From positions 6,765,501-6,829,500 of the forward strand of contig JAUCBN010000007.1 in NCBI GenBank assembly GCA_035048815.1: a DNA stretch of 64,000 bases, given 5' to 3'. Below, in pieces: positions 24,100 to 35,870 of this stretch. The translations under genes and the position numbers were made by a program. How positions within the stretch are numbered: the stretch's first letter is position 1; each line of letters begins with the position of its first letter. A model generated the notes under the pieces. The model did not search any database, was not told the DNA's origin, and was given only the letters and a program-made list of their open reading frames with translations. This DNA comes from Abelmoschus esculentus (taxonomy: Eukaryota; Streptophyta; Magnoliopsida; Malvales; Malvaceae).

Positions 24100-25897
24100 T
24101 CATGGTTTCTTCTTGTTTTGCTTTGCCATTGGAAGAGGTATGTGGCTGATGAACCCAAACTTTGTCCTCTGGGTTAAGTACTGCTTTTGATCATCCCCAT
24201 GTTCTTTTTGCTGATCATGTATTTGGGGAAATGTCTGATCTTCCCTTAGTTCATGAAGCATTTGACTCAAAGCTACCTTCTGCCTTTCTGCATGGTGGAC
24301 TTCATTAGGCCTTTTCACCACACAGTCTTCAGGAGTAATGTGTTGTTTACTACTCAGAATATCCCTCATTGAAACTGTTGGTTTCAGAACAGGCTTTGGC
24401 TCGTTAGCCACCGTTGGGTTTTGCTTCTTCATCGGTTCATGTTGATGTTGATGCTGGTGCTGAGGCTGTGGGGAGTGGAAATGGTTGATCCTAGTGGCAT
24501 TGTAAATTACCTGTTTTTTCTCTTCTTCTTCGTCTGGAATCCATCTCCTGAGAGCTTCTACAGCTTCAAGTTGCTTTCTTTTGGCTATTTCAACTCTGTT
24601 AAGAGCCTCTTCCAGTGCTTGTTTACTATGTTTAACTTCTTTTGAAGCTTCCTCCAGCTTCATCAGGATTGACAGTTTGGAGATGTTTGCTTCAGCAGAT
24701 TTGTGCACTGCACGGGCATGGATTACTTTCCTGTCAAAAACCTCTTCAGCATTTATAACTGTCAGGGTTCTAGGCGACGATTCTGGTTCCGGCAGGGAAA
24801 ATCTTGATGAATTGTCATTGCTCGACAAACCCTTCATTCCGGTAAGGGAATTCATTTCAATTAGAGCAAGTGCCTCTGCTGCCCTGGCTGCTTCCTCCAT
24901 CTTCTTGGCTGCAATCCACCTCAATTCAGCAGTTTTGCTGTAGGGTCTATTTTGTTCATTCCTGGGCACTGGCATTGATCTTGGAACTTCAGTTTTCGCA
25001 TGAACACCCGTTTTCTTAAACTGCTCGAGCTTCGAATTGTTGTCAATCCAAGGTTTCACCTTCACCCCTGCAAACTTACAAGTTAGCCTCTCACAGGTCA
25101 TTTCAAGTAAACTTTTCTCTTGCATCACATTCTTATTTAGAAATTCAACACAAATTTGAATCACCCCAAGATGGTTGGTAGTTTTACCAAGGTTGAGTTT
25201 CGCTTGTTTCAACTCCATCAAGATCGAATCGGGAGACGAAAGCGGACAGGGGGTCGAACTCTTGATCCGAATCTGTTGGTAGTGTTCCTTGTCCATTTCT
25301 TTGATAGCAGGAGAAGGCATTGGCATGTAATGTTCATCTGGGGTCATGCATTTGAAAGCTTCATTTTGGAGATGTCTTTTAAAATCTTCCACAACCCTTT
25401 TTGTAGTTCCAAGTTCTTCAAGCACATCTAGAGTCTCTAATTCTTTCACAATCAGATCTTTCTCCAATTCCGCAGCTGCTGCTTCAGCTTTCTTTATGTC
25501 AAACTCTTCAATCCCCTGCTGTTCATATACATTAATTGAATATGCAAATTAACAGCACATTGACAGGCACAGCTCTCTAGTTATCTATGTCACTTTCAAA
25601 CCATGCATATGTAATTTTAAACAACAATTAACTTTCTACACAACTTACATATGCCTCTCCAAACTTGTACAATGGCACCCAAGGTCCACTTCCACCAAAC
25701 CTGGTTACAGCCTCCTTAACCGACCCGAAAGGCGGTGATGTATCGATCTCTGCTCTCAAACTAATCCTCCGTGTTCCCGCATTCGAGTCCCTGCTTGAAA
25801 ACCCAAAATTCTCAGATCCGTACTCGGGTCTCACCTCCCGGATTGTAGGTGTACCTGGAATCCCTTCCATGGGTGAGCCTTGAGTCTCTGCTGCCAT
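24100..25897 (-). CDS. WEB family coiled-coil protein (At2g40480-like)
   Basis: WEB proteins (DUF827) include WEB1 and PMI2, which control the speed of chloroplast photorelocation movement; this subgroup's role is not established. Two exons (25649-25897 and 24100-25515) with a 133-bp intron, about 554 residues. The start chosen gives MAAETQGSPMEGIPG; the ATG nine codons later is an alternative. Exon 1 carries the family signature (RAEIDTSPPFGSVKEAVTRF). Exon 2 continues GIEEFDIKKAEAAAAELEKD into long heptad-type coiled coils interrupted by a linker, with AAKKMEEAARAAEALALIEM and EEALNRVEIAKRKQLEAVEA as the conserved helices. A His/Gln-rich stretch (PQPQHQHQHQHEP) follows. The C-terminus has SMRDILSSKQ, GFISHIPLP and ends in KKKP. 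The ORF is intact. Confidence 0.9.
25516..25648 (-). other. Intron of the WEB gene
   Basis: On the minus strand the donor is GCATAT|GTAAGT and the acceptor is CAGCAG|GGGATT. The junction joins KFGEAY to GIEEFDIKKA in phase 0, which matches the unbroken family sequence. Confidence 0.85.
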
Positions 25898-27639
25898 TGC
25901 ATATGCACACAAATAAGCTTGAAGAATGAATAATAATAATAATAATAATGCCAAGTTGAGTGTAAATGCAAAAGAGAAGGCAACCTACATTATGAGAAAT
26001 CAAGAGTCCTGCATGAGTATGTCCATAGTTCCACTAGGTGAAACAGAATGTGGCAGAATGATTCCATTTCTTCTTTCTTTAGGTGATTCAATGAGTTCGG
26101 ATGTTTCATGGTATGATTCGGAGGGGGTTGAATTTAAACCAGTAATATGATGATAAATCAGCATGTTACCATGAGTTTTTATGTGAAGGGATATTCGGAA
26201 TTAAGGACGAGTATTTACTCGAATCGTGTTAAAAAAATTGAGTTAGTCAAGTGGATGAGTATTATTTTATAACTTAAATTTTATTTAAATTTTTTTAAAG
26301 TTAAATGAGTTTATAAAATTTAAATTATTTAATTCTAATTTAAAAATATGTTAAAATAAAAAGATATATGGTATATACACAGATTGTTGTATCTATTTAT
26401 TGCCATTTGCCCAGCCTAAATTCTTAGGTTGTGGGAAAATTGTCTTGCCAAAATTAGGCGGTCTATTTATTAACCTTAGTAGCTATGTTAATCCTATTTA
26501 AATGTGTTAATACTATATTCTGAAAGGGAGGATTCCACCGGGATTGAATATAGAGAAATTAATATCCGATAATTATTAATTGATTCATGTGACAAATAGT
26601 TTAAAATTATTTAATTAGGTCTTAAGTTTAAGTTTTTACGTATGCAAAAAAATCATACCGGGAGAATTATCATCAAAGTCAGGTGTACAACGCAAATCGA
26701 TTTAGATTAATTAATGTAAAGCCTTGAAGAATCATAATTATCAAATTTATTTTATTCACGTAATATAAATTCTCTTATATTAATTGAGTGATCAAATTTA
26801 AATTCTCTTATTAAATTAATATATTTATCAATTTTTTTTAAAGATCTATATATTGTATTTAAATAAATCTTCCTACTTTGTAGTGTTAACCAAGCCTAAC
26901 CATCTTTCCAAGTAATCTCTCTTTGTCTCAAAACAATCCACTTCGATTATGTGCTGGACCACCCTAATCTCTCATTTATTAGGGTTTTGCTACCCCGTAA
27001 CCAAACTATCCTCCCCGCTCAACTGTTTTTGTTTGTTTAGATGAGAGTGGACGGTCCCCATTAACCCACATCATCTGCCTCATTAATACTCTAGATTCTC
27101 CCAGCACCAGTATTATCAAGTTATATCTACCCTATTAAATTCCCCTAACCTCTCGACACACCAGGAAGGCCAATCAGTTGGATGACTTCAATTCGAGACC
27201 ACGTGGTACATATAAAGCATAGGTCGAATGTGAATTATGTTTGAATTAATTTAATATTTTAATAATAAAAATATTATATATAAAAGAAGTGTCGATAGTC
27301 GGTTGATCAAAATTATTTATTTATTTATTTTTTTATATTTTAATATTAAAATTATTATATGGTTTGCTAGTTTTAATAATTAGAGATTATAAATGACGTG
27401 TGAAACAATTTATAGAATAATCTCGATGAATCTTATAATTGACCTATAAAATTGGGCTATAGCCTTAATTATATATACCACTTGAGTATACTTAAAGAAG
27501 TCATTTGGCCTTGAAATATTATATTCTTCTCTTTCTCCAGGCTTTTCAACTTCGGATCTTGAGCATTATTTAGAAATTAGAGATCTACTAAGCGTAGCAA
27601 ACAGAGGACAAGCACATCAGTCGCAGTTCAGACATAAAA
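25898..27639. other. Intergenic between divergent WEB and ASG8-like genes
   Basis: The stretch holds both presumed promoters. A (AAT)7 microsatellite is at 25927-25948. A CACGTG core lies at about 27200 in GACCACGTGGTAC, itself palindromic (CCACGTGG), a strong G-box candidate some 440 bases upstream of the ASG8-like ATG. Otherwise it is AT-rich with no ORF of note. Confidence 0.55.
25927..25948. repeat. (AAT)7 microsatellite
   Basis: Seven AAT units lie directly upstream of the WEB start codon, probably in its 5' UTR or promoter. Confidence 0.85.
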
Positions 27640-28335
27640 ATGTCGAACGACAGTAATGGCTACGAGCTTCAGCATCACCAGAAAGGTCTCCAAATCAAGC
27701 AAGAAGACAAGTTCTTCCGCAGGCTCATGTCCAAAGAAACCTCAAAAGCCAACTCTTCTTGCAGGGTCTACTACGGCGGAGCTTCGGGTGCTGTTCCCTT
27801 CATGTGGGAATCTCACCCCGGAACCCCAAAACACCCATCATCGGACGCCGCCATTCCTCCTCTCACTCCACCACCTTCCTATTATTCCTCTTTCAACTCA
27901 AAATCTAAGCACAAAAAGACCTTCAAACCCACCCTTTTGATGACCTCTATCTTTCCCAAGCTTATCACTGCTAGGAAAACCCAGGCTTCCCCTTCTTCTT
28001 CACGCTCCTCTTCATCCTCTTTATCGTCATGGTCATCGCTGCATGATTCTGGTTCTTCACCATTGCCTAACTCTTCAATGAACCAGAAACTGTTTCATAG
28101 GCAAATGAAATGTTTTTCATGTGCGAGGTCGCCTGTTCATAACTGCATAGATGATGATGGTGATGAACATGAAGTTGAAAGGCTTGGATCACCAACTTCG
28201 ACATTGTGTTTTGGGGTTAAACCCAGGAATCTGAATGGTTTAAAAGGATGCCGGTCAATGATAACCGTGAAGAAATCTCTGCTCGCCATGGTTAGCCATG
28301 GTTCAGGACAAGGTAGTACTAGTAGTAGTAATTAA
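27640..28335 (+). CDS. ASG8/DUF688-like protein with VPFMWESHPGTPK motif
   Basis: A 231-residue single-exon gene; the start is AAAATGTCG, with no upstream in-frame ATG. The defining mark is VPFMWESHPGTPKHP at residues 52-66, followed by the proline stretch IPPLTPPPSYY. Both are shared by a plant family of unknown biochemical function (DUF688-type). The remainder is low-complexity: basic KSKHKKTFKP, long Ser runs near 118-135, and a Cys-containing MKCFSCARSP. The C-terminal block GCRSMITVKKSLLAMVSHGSG ends in a Ser tail. Likely an intrinsically disordered nuclear or cytosolic protein (inference). Its position between the WEB and BTB genes matches my memory of At2g40475 (ASG8, altered seed germination 8), which supports orthology. 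Confidence 0.82.
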   Translation: MSNDSNGYELQHHQKGLQIKQEDKFFRRLMSKETSKANSSCRVYYGGASGAVPFMWESHPGTPKHPSSDAAIPPLTPPPSYYSSFNSKSKHKKTFKPTLLMTSIFPKLITARKTQASPSSSRSSSSSLSSWSSLHDSGSSPLPNSSMNQKLFHRQMKCFSCARSPVHNCIDDDGDEHEVERLGSPTSTLCFGVKPRNLNGLKGCRSMITVKKSLLAMVSHGSGQGSTSSSN

Positions 28336-31300
28336 ATTTCAGACACCTTCACTTTCCAATGTTCTTAATCTGTTGCTTTGGTTCTGGTTTTTGTGTGGTT
28401 CAGATGTATGATTTGGGGTATCAATTTTTCATCATTGAACAGTTTGTTCAAACTCATCAAAATCTAATGCAGGTTGTGAAAAAAATAATAATTGTTATGA
28501 TGTTCATGTAGCTTCTGTAAACATTTCAATAAAATTATATTAATGGGTACTCTTCTTATTACGGTTTTTTATTTAATATCTTTCTTTTAATACGAAATTT
28601 AAAAGTGATTATAATATAATATTTATTTGTATATAAATATTTTAATTTTTTAATATTAAAATATAAAAAATATCTCACAACTTGTATATAAAATTATTAG
28701 ATCAAAATCTCATAAAATATTATTATTTTTAACTAATGTAATTACCCTATTAAAAAAAGTACTGCTACTCCACTGTTTATCATCGATTTTTACCATTTTA
28801 TTTACAAATTAAAGATATATTTCGCCAGACTTGTCCTAGCTTTCATGTCTGTTCACGTGGTGGTTATGTCTTCAATGAAGATGAACATTTCTTATATTAG
28901 AAAAAGAAAATCTTTTTCTTGACAAATTAATCACATTAAATGACCATGCGAGACGCTGTATTGACTGTATCCCCTTGTCTTCACCGGCTACAGTTTACAG
29001 AGCATAAAAACAATCAAAATATCTCTTTTGAGTATCTTTATTTTTATCCTCACTAAAAATTATATTTAAAATTTAAAATTAAGATTTGTGAAATTATATT
29101 TAGAAAATAAAATTTAATATTTTTAATATTAGATATAAAGAACACAGAAAATGATGAAGAAATTTAAATTTTATCTTTTAATATGTTATATAGTTTTTAA
29201 ATTTTAAAGCAAAATTTAATTATTTTTTTTTACTTTTCATTTTTACAATTACATGTATATATTGAGTTTTTTTTTTCATTTATCTACTTTTACTTTATTA
29301 CACGTCTCATGACTCCTCTGACTATCCCCTGTTCTGTTCTGTTGTTGTCATCTTTACTTCCCAATCATTTAATGGGATAAACGGAGTTACAGAAAATAAT
29401 GCAAAAATATGTCGGTCATTAACACCGACACAGAGGATGAGGTGAGGGGACGCTGTATTAGTTTTTTTAATAGGTTATTATGATAATATCCGTTTTAGTT
29501 TTCAGTTTTTATTAATGTGTATATATATATAATATTTAAATTTAAGTCGGATAAAATATATCATCTTTTATTATTAAAATTATTTTATTGGTTCAAGTTT
29601 TAAGTGTGTTCATTTATAAGAAAATTATATTATAGGTCATTCTCCTTATAAAATCTATAGAATCAATTATTAATTACAGTTATTTAATTAATTTTTTATT
29701 TTATCTTGTTTTCCAAGTTGATCATTTTAATAAAATTTATTTTTAAATTTAATTTATAATAAATATTAATAAAAAATTATTTATAAAAATTAATTAATTA
29801 AATAAATATATTTAATCAGTTAATTTTATAAATAACGTGAAAAGATAACCTAATATATTTTTCCTATCTGTGAACATTTCAAGCAAAGTCATAGAAGGAA
29901 ATGAAAAATGGGCACATGCGGATACTCCTTTCTTATATTTGTATTTATTTTTAAAAATTATATTTATTATTTATGATGATAAAATTTTTTAATCTATAAA
30001 TACTCATAATATATTCTTAAATATATTATCTAATTAAGTACGGTCATCCAGAGGTGAAACTATAATAAAATTATAGATGGGTCGAAACGAAAATAAAATT
30101 ATGTTAAATTTTTTATTTTTAAAATTAACAATATCTTAAAAGATAATATTAAAATAGAGGATTAAGATTTTAAAATTGATATATCTTAAAAAATATTTAA
30201 TAAAACTGAATTCTATTAACTTCAAAAATAAATAATTTTTTAAATTAAGACTTAATTTTAATAATCTTAAAATTTTAAAAGATTAAAATACTACTAACCT
30301 ATAAAAAGATAGGGTGGATTAGATTCCCGTAGGCCCACCAATATTCCGCTATGCGGCCATCTGAAGATCAAATCATTTTGAGTCTGATCTTGTTGATTAT
30401 ATTTTTTTCTACCATAAAACGATAAATCAGCCCAAACAAAAACTCACATGGGCCCAAAATAATGGGCTGAAATTTAAAGGAACTTGGAAACTGATACGTA
30501 AAAATATACTACGATGTATACTTACGAATCAACTGTATTTATACACAGGGAAAATCATCTACTTGAATTCCAAAATTACTAGTTAATTAGCTTTACAACT
30601 TTATAACAGACTAACAGATCCTATGACTACTAATTTAACCAAATACATTATAATAGACTCACATCAGAGATGAAAATTTAGTATCTTTATTTAAATTCGA
30701 TTCGACTCAATATTTAATGATGTTTCACTGATTTAATTTTTTTTTCCTATTTTTATGTCCCCTAATCATATTTTTTTATGTTCTATTTTAAAAAAGTTTA
30801 AAAAAAATTTAAATTTAAACTTTTATTTTTATATTATAAACCCTAAACCCTAACTTTTAATCTTTAAACTCGAAACTTATTAATTTAAAATAAAACACTA
30901 AAACAAATATAATAAAAGTACATACGATTTCAACCAATTACTTGCTGTTGTGACGTTGTAAAGTCATTCTTCTTCCTACTAAACAAATCCCATTCACTGA
31001 AAGACACTCTAAACACATTTCCAACCAATTCCCCATCTCATATTGGACAACAACTCCATCCTACCTCAGTCTCTTCAGCTTCCTCTTTCTTGCATTCTAA
31101 ATTCAATCATCCCATTTGACCCTTCTACCCCCACACTCACCATCAATTACTCTCTGTATAAGCATTTGAAAGGGTAGACTTGTCCTTTGATGTAAAATGA
31201 ATGGCAAGACCCCAGCACATGTTAGTTGCTTTATCATGTTAATCAACATCAATTAAATAAGGAATAACAGGTTTCCATCATTATCACCCAACAATTCTTG

Positions 31301-31352
31301 TAATTAACAAACTTCTTCTGCTTCTTCCTCTGCAACTTTGTAGGTGGAAAAG
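28336..31352. other. Intergenic (3 kb), AT-rich, no gene
   Basis: Presumed 3' UTR for about 200 bases, then AT-rich spacer. A GC-richer patch near 30305-30370 (GTAGGCCCACCAATATTCC) has no ORF. The last 150 bases are the leader of the BTB gene; TTTTGTAG|GTGGAAAAG just before the ATG looks like a 5' UTR intron acceptor. Confidence 0.55.
28528..28533 (+). terminator. Poly(A) signal AATAAA of the ASG8-like gene
   Basis: Canonical AATAAA 193 bases after the stop codon, in a U-rich setting (TTCAATAAAATTATATT). It is the first perfect match downstream of the stop. Confidence 0.5.
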
Positions 31353-32455
31353 ATGGATTGTTCGATTTGCAGTTCAATGCCGTTTATTCTAAGGCCTCCA
31401 AGGAACACAATATGCGGGGCTTGCTACGAAGCTGCAAGAAATGTGATCACGTTGATGAACAAGCTAGAAATGGATCATCAGTGGAAAGCAAATCATACTG
31501 CTGCTGCTTCACCAAATTCTTGCAAGGCAAGTAAACTCGTCTGTCATGTGTTCTTCATACTTTTGTTTTGTAATCTCTTCTGGATGGATTAGGATTCGAT
31601 CATTCCCGACCACGGATCGATCGATACGTTGTGTTTTCATGTTCGTTTTATAAATTTTTTCTTCATTCTTGACACAAATGGATGTTATTTGGTTACGTTT
31701 GATAGCAACAGCCGCTTGGGAATCTTAGCAAATGGATTACAAACATGAAGGAGATAGAAGAAGATCTAAACAAGAAAATAAGCTTCTTGAGTGGACTCAT
31801 CGTGGCTTTTAGAGATCAAATTCATACTGATATTCAGCTCAAACCTGGCAACCAAGGTCCTTCCATACCAGCACACAGAGCTTTACTTGTAATCCCATCT
31901 CCATCTCCATCTCCATATTGTTGTTTTTAATAGGCATAATGTCTGCAAATGTCTCCATGGATGAACACTATTCCTCATTTTCTAACATGACAGGCATCAA
32001 GATCAGAGATATTGAGGAACATGCTTGATTCAGACGTGTGCAAAGCTCCACCAACTGATACAATTACTCTACCAGAGATGAACACCGAAGAACTTGAATC
32101 TCTCCTCCAGTTTCTGTACAGTGGAAGTCTGGGATTCGACAAACTGGAGAAACATGTGTACTCGTTGTGCCTGGCAGCCGACAAGTACGAGATTCCGTAT
32201 CTTCAGGATTTCTGCGAAAGATACATGTTGAACACATTGAATGCCTCGAATGTTCTTGAAATCCTGGAGATCTCCGATGTTTGTTCCAACAAAACATTAA
32301 AGGAAACGGCTTTGAACTTCATTGTTAGAAACATGGAGGATATTGTTTTCTCGGGAAAGTATGAAGTTTTTGCACCCAAGAATCCTCACCTTGCCATGCA
32401 GATTACCAGGGCATTTCTGATGGATGCCAAAACAAAAAGAATTAATGGAGTCTGA
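31353..32455 (+). CDS. BTB/POZ domain protein, tandem copy 1 (At2g40450/At3g56230-like)
   Basis: BTB proteins of this type are candidate substrate adaptors for CUL3 ubiquitin ligases. Three exons: 31353-31526, 31706-31888 and 31994-32455; 272 residues, all in phase. The first intron uses a GC donor (CAAG|GCAAGT). Residues 1-35 carry CxxC pairs (CSIC...CGACYEAARN), typical of this subfamily's N-terminus. Then come a helical linker (MKEIEEDLNKKISFLSGLI) and the BTB fold (HTDIQLKPG, IPAHRALL, ASRSEILRNML, FLYSGSLGFDKLEKHVYSLC, AADKYEIPYLQDFCERYML). BACK-like helices follow (LEILEISDVCSNKTLKETAL, FIVRNMEDIVFS). An AATAAA lies 85 bases after the stop. The gene is intact and is followed by a diverged paralogue. 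Confidence 0.9.
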
Positions 32456-34580
32456 TGAATTTGTCAACTTATTTTGTAATCACCAAGAGTGTATAGAATA
32501 CAGCCTTATCTTACATGCAATTAATGCAATATGCAAATCAATAAAATTATTATTTCCAGGCTTCGTCCGGCTAATTTAAATCGATTAGCAAGTCTTTAAA
32601 CGAAAAATTTTTCATACACGTCACCTTAAATTCGAAACAGATTTAAACGATATTAAACTACTTAATACTTGAAAATCCCGTTTAATGTTCCGCTTTTAAT
32701 CGGTCAACAATTATCTAATTTATGGATTAGAGTTCAATTTAATTTAATATCCTTATCATATTTTAATATTAAGTGTTTTTTTTAAAGTGCATCTAATAGC
32801 TTGATTGAGTTGGCAAAGGTTAATTATTAAGTTTAGCCAATGAATAAAAAATGGATTGTTTAAAAGAAAAAAAAAACTGGATTGATTGGTTGTTAAATGA
32901 GTGTATTTTTGTTGTTATTTTAATCTATTGTATCATTGAATATTTAAAAATTATTGAAAATAAAACTTACATATAAGTAATATATTAAAAATTATAAAAA
33001 TGATATAATTTTTTAATATATAATTTAATAAAAGTATTAAAAAAAATCAACAAGATATTATTTGATTTTGTCATTTTAGGTATTACCATCGGTTACAGTT
33101 AATCTTGGATTAGACTAACAATAAAATTCAATTTTTTTACTTTTCCATATTAAATTGATGTTCATTATAGTAGAAAAATATGAAGAATTTTGGTTTATTG
33201 CTATCTAATATAAAGATGTTTCAATTAAAAATATGTTCAAGAAATATTAAAGCATAACGAAAAATAATCAAAGACTTGACAAAAGATTTTTAAATATTTT
33301 TAATTTTTTTTAATTTAAACTTTTGTTGTTTTTAATTTTATGTTTAAATTTTAATATTTTATGTGGATTTAAATATTGTTTAAATTTTAACATTTTTATT
33401 TTTAGTTTAAAGTAAATTATCAAACTTTTAAATAAAATTAATTGTATCTTTAAATTTGATAAAAAAAAATAATTATGTCATGAAATTTTATTAAATAGAT
33501 AATTCAGTCTCTACTCTCGACCATAACTTTATTTTTTGGGGAGAGGTGAATTAATTTTTGAGTCAAATTCATGAAAAAAAATATTTTTTAGCCTTAAAAT
33601 AATATTAAATTAATAAAATAAATGAATATATAAATAAAGGTTAAATTTATTATTTTTAAATTAAGACTAATTTAATTAAATATATAAATATAAAATATGA
33701 TATTATATAAAAAATTACTATCACATTATCCTTGACATGTTAGGTCAAAAACTCTTCTTAGCAATGAAGGAATGACAAGTTAGGCCCCAAAGTGTTTCTT
33801 CGCAAGGAAGGAAAAACTGGCATACATGTCACAAGCACTTACAACAGCAACGGAGTGGAGTGGGATGGGAAAAGATAAATCAAAGTTAGAGAAGGATAAA
33901 TAACAAAGAATAAACATATTATAAAAACCATTGCCTTACAAAATAGATTAAAACGATTGAGCTGAAATGTTGAAGAAATAAGTAATAATGAAATAGACGG
34001 CAAAATAAAACGTCAACAGTAACAAGTAATAATAATAAATAAGTAAAAACAAAAAATAAATCGTATTATGGTATGAAGGTTGCTACACTAAATGTATAAA
34101 CTACGGCGGTAGTGATAATTTAATCTAAAATTAAAATTTTAACTTTTGTGAAGAAAACTTTCAAATTTTATAAAAAAAACATAAAGCTTTTTTAACTGAT
34201 GATTAAAAAATAAAAAAATAAAACCTCTTATTTATAGGTTGAAAGCAGAGATAAATCTGTCTAAAAATAAGATTTAAATTTTAAATTTAATAATAAAAAA
34301 TCTTGAATAATAACAGATAATATCTATTCAAAATTAAATTTAATAATAGATAATATCAAATTAATCGATTATAAATTTAAAATTTAGAAAGAGTTTTAAA
34401 TTAATTAAACTACTATCATATCTCTTATAAATACAAAGGGTAGGATTCAAGAATTACCGCATAAGACGCTAACACGTCTCAATCTTAAAGAAAAAAACAC
34501 CCCACCACCGCAGAGACTTGTTTTTAAAACTAGGAAAAAGAATAGTTTCATCTTCTTCTTCCTTCTCTACTCCATCTACT
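32456..34580. other. Spacer between tandem BTB genes
   Basis: About 2.1 kb, AT-rich. It includes an AATAAA at 32540-32545 for the upstream gene. No ORF or clear transposon ends. The patch at 33730-33890 is less AT-rich and unassigned. CTTATTTATAGG at about 34227 is TATA-like but far from the next ATG. Confidence 0.5.
32540..32545 (+). terminator. Poly(A) signal AATAAA of BTB copy 1
   Basis: Canonical hexamer 85 bases after the stop codon, preceded by several U-rich and AUGCAAU elements typical of plant 3' ends. Confidence 0.55.
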
Positions 34581-35870
34581 ATGTTTTCATCTTCTTCTTC
34601 CTTCTCTACTCCATATACTACTGCCTTATCTACTTCTAACATGTTTGGTTTAACTTCAACATACGGCTCCGTAACAGTTTCAGGTTCCTACTCCTTTTAC
34701 TAGCTTTTTCCATGCCACACCACAAGATTCTCTAGGGAAACCCTTCATCAATTTTACTAGCTTTGTCTGTCTGCAGGAAATCCGTCTTGGTGTGTTCCAA
34801 ATTCGGGTTCCACTTCTGCTCCTGCATCAACACAAAGTAGATGGTATTTACTATTTATGGGGTTCTTGTTTCTAGCTTTATTAATGTGCTACATTTTTAT
34901 AACCCTTTGCTGCTGCTTCAATCGCCCTCTTCTGCAATTTCCTATGTTTTATGCTTTTGCTTCTGTAATCTTCATGTTGGCCCCATGGAGTCCATGAAAA
35001 TGTGTATTTCCTCCATGACTTTCTGCCTCTCATGCCGCTCTCTTTCTTTGACTATCTCAGGATCAAGCCAACTGTGATTACACCAGCAAACGAGGTAACA
35101 CCGTAACACTGTTTTGCCTTGCACCGTGATTAATATCATTCTCATTCGCGTCGTAAATCTTGTTTTCCAATGATTATGTTTCAAGAGACCATTATTCGAT
35201 ACCCAAGATGATTTGAAAAAGAGAATACGTTTCCTTGGTGGATTTATGGTGGCTGTCCAGGAACAAATTCACACTGATATCGAACTTAAGCCTAACAATG
35301 GCCCCTCCATTTCAGCACACAAATCTGTACTGGTAAAAACACCCTAACTATGCTTCAATTACATCTTTTCATTCTGTCTGTTGCTTCAGACCAAACGTTG
35401 ATCACAAGTTTACTTATACGTAGGCAACAAGATCAGAAATCTTTAAAAATATATTATGCTCGGACAACTACAAGGCTCCACCGAGTGATGCTGATACAAT
35501 CACTCTATCCGAGTTAAACACCGAAGAGCTCAAGTCCCTCCTAGAGTTTCTTTACACCGGGGATTTGCCCTTGGATAAGTTTAAGAAGCATGTTTTCGCA
35601 TTATATGTTGCAGCTGATAAGTATGAGATCCTGTACTTACAGGAGTGTTGCGTGCGTTACATGCTGAATTCCTTAAATGTGTCGAACGCTCTCGATATTT
35701 TAGAGATATCAGATTCACATCCGAATAAGAAGCTGAAGGAATCAACTCTGAGCTTCATCTTGAGGAACATGAAGAGCATAGTTTCATTGCAGAAATATGA
35801 AGATTTCGCTTCCAGCAATCCACATCTTTGTGTTGAGATTACAAGAGCGTTGGTTGGTGCCAGAGTTTGA
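34581..35870 (+). CDS. BTB/POZ domain protein, tandem copy 2 with different N-terminus
   Basis: Five exons close in frame: 34581-34683, 34777-34843, 35061-35094, 35186-35332 and 35424-35870, 265 residues. The last two exons are clear paralogues of copy 1 (DDLKKRIRFLGGFMVAVQEQ, HTDIELKPNNGPSISAHKSV, ATRSEIFKNIL, FLYTGDLPLDKFKKHVFALY, VAADKYEILYLQECCVRYML, FILRNMKSIV), with the intron at the same place. The first three exons differ: a Ser/Thr-rich start (MFSSSSSFSTPYTTALSTSN) and GNPSWCVPNSGST replace the CxxC-rich leader of copy 1. The N-terminal exons rest only on splice logic, so the true start could differ. The BTB part is intact, so probably functional. An upstream in-frame near-repeat of the Ser-rich segment lacks an ATG start. 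Confidence 0.72.

Noticed and set aside
34518..34580. Upstream part of BTB copy 2 Ser-rich ORF
   Set aside because: It opens with TTG and only repeats the Ser-rich segment; the first ATG in frame is at 34581.
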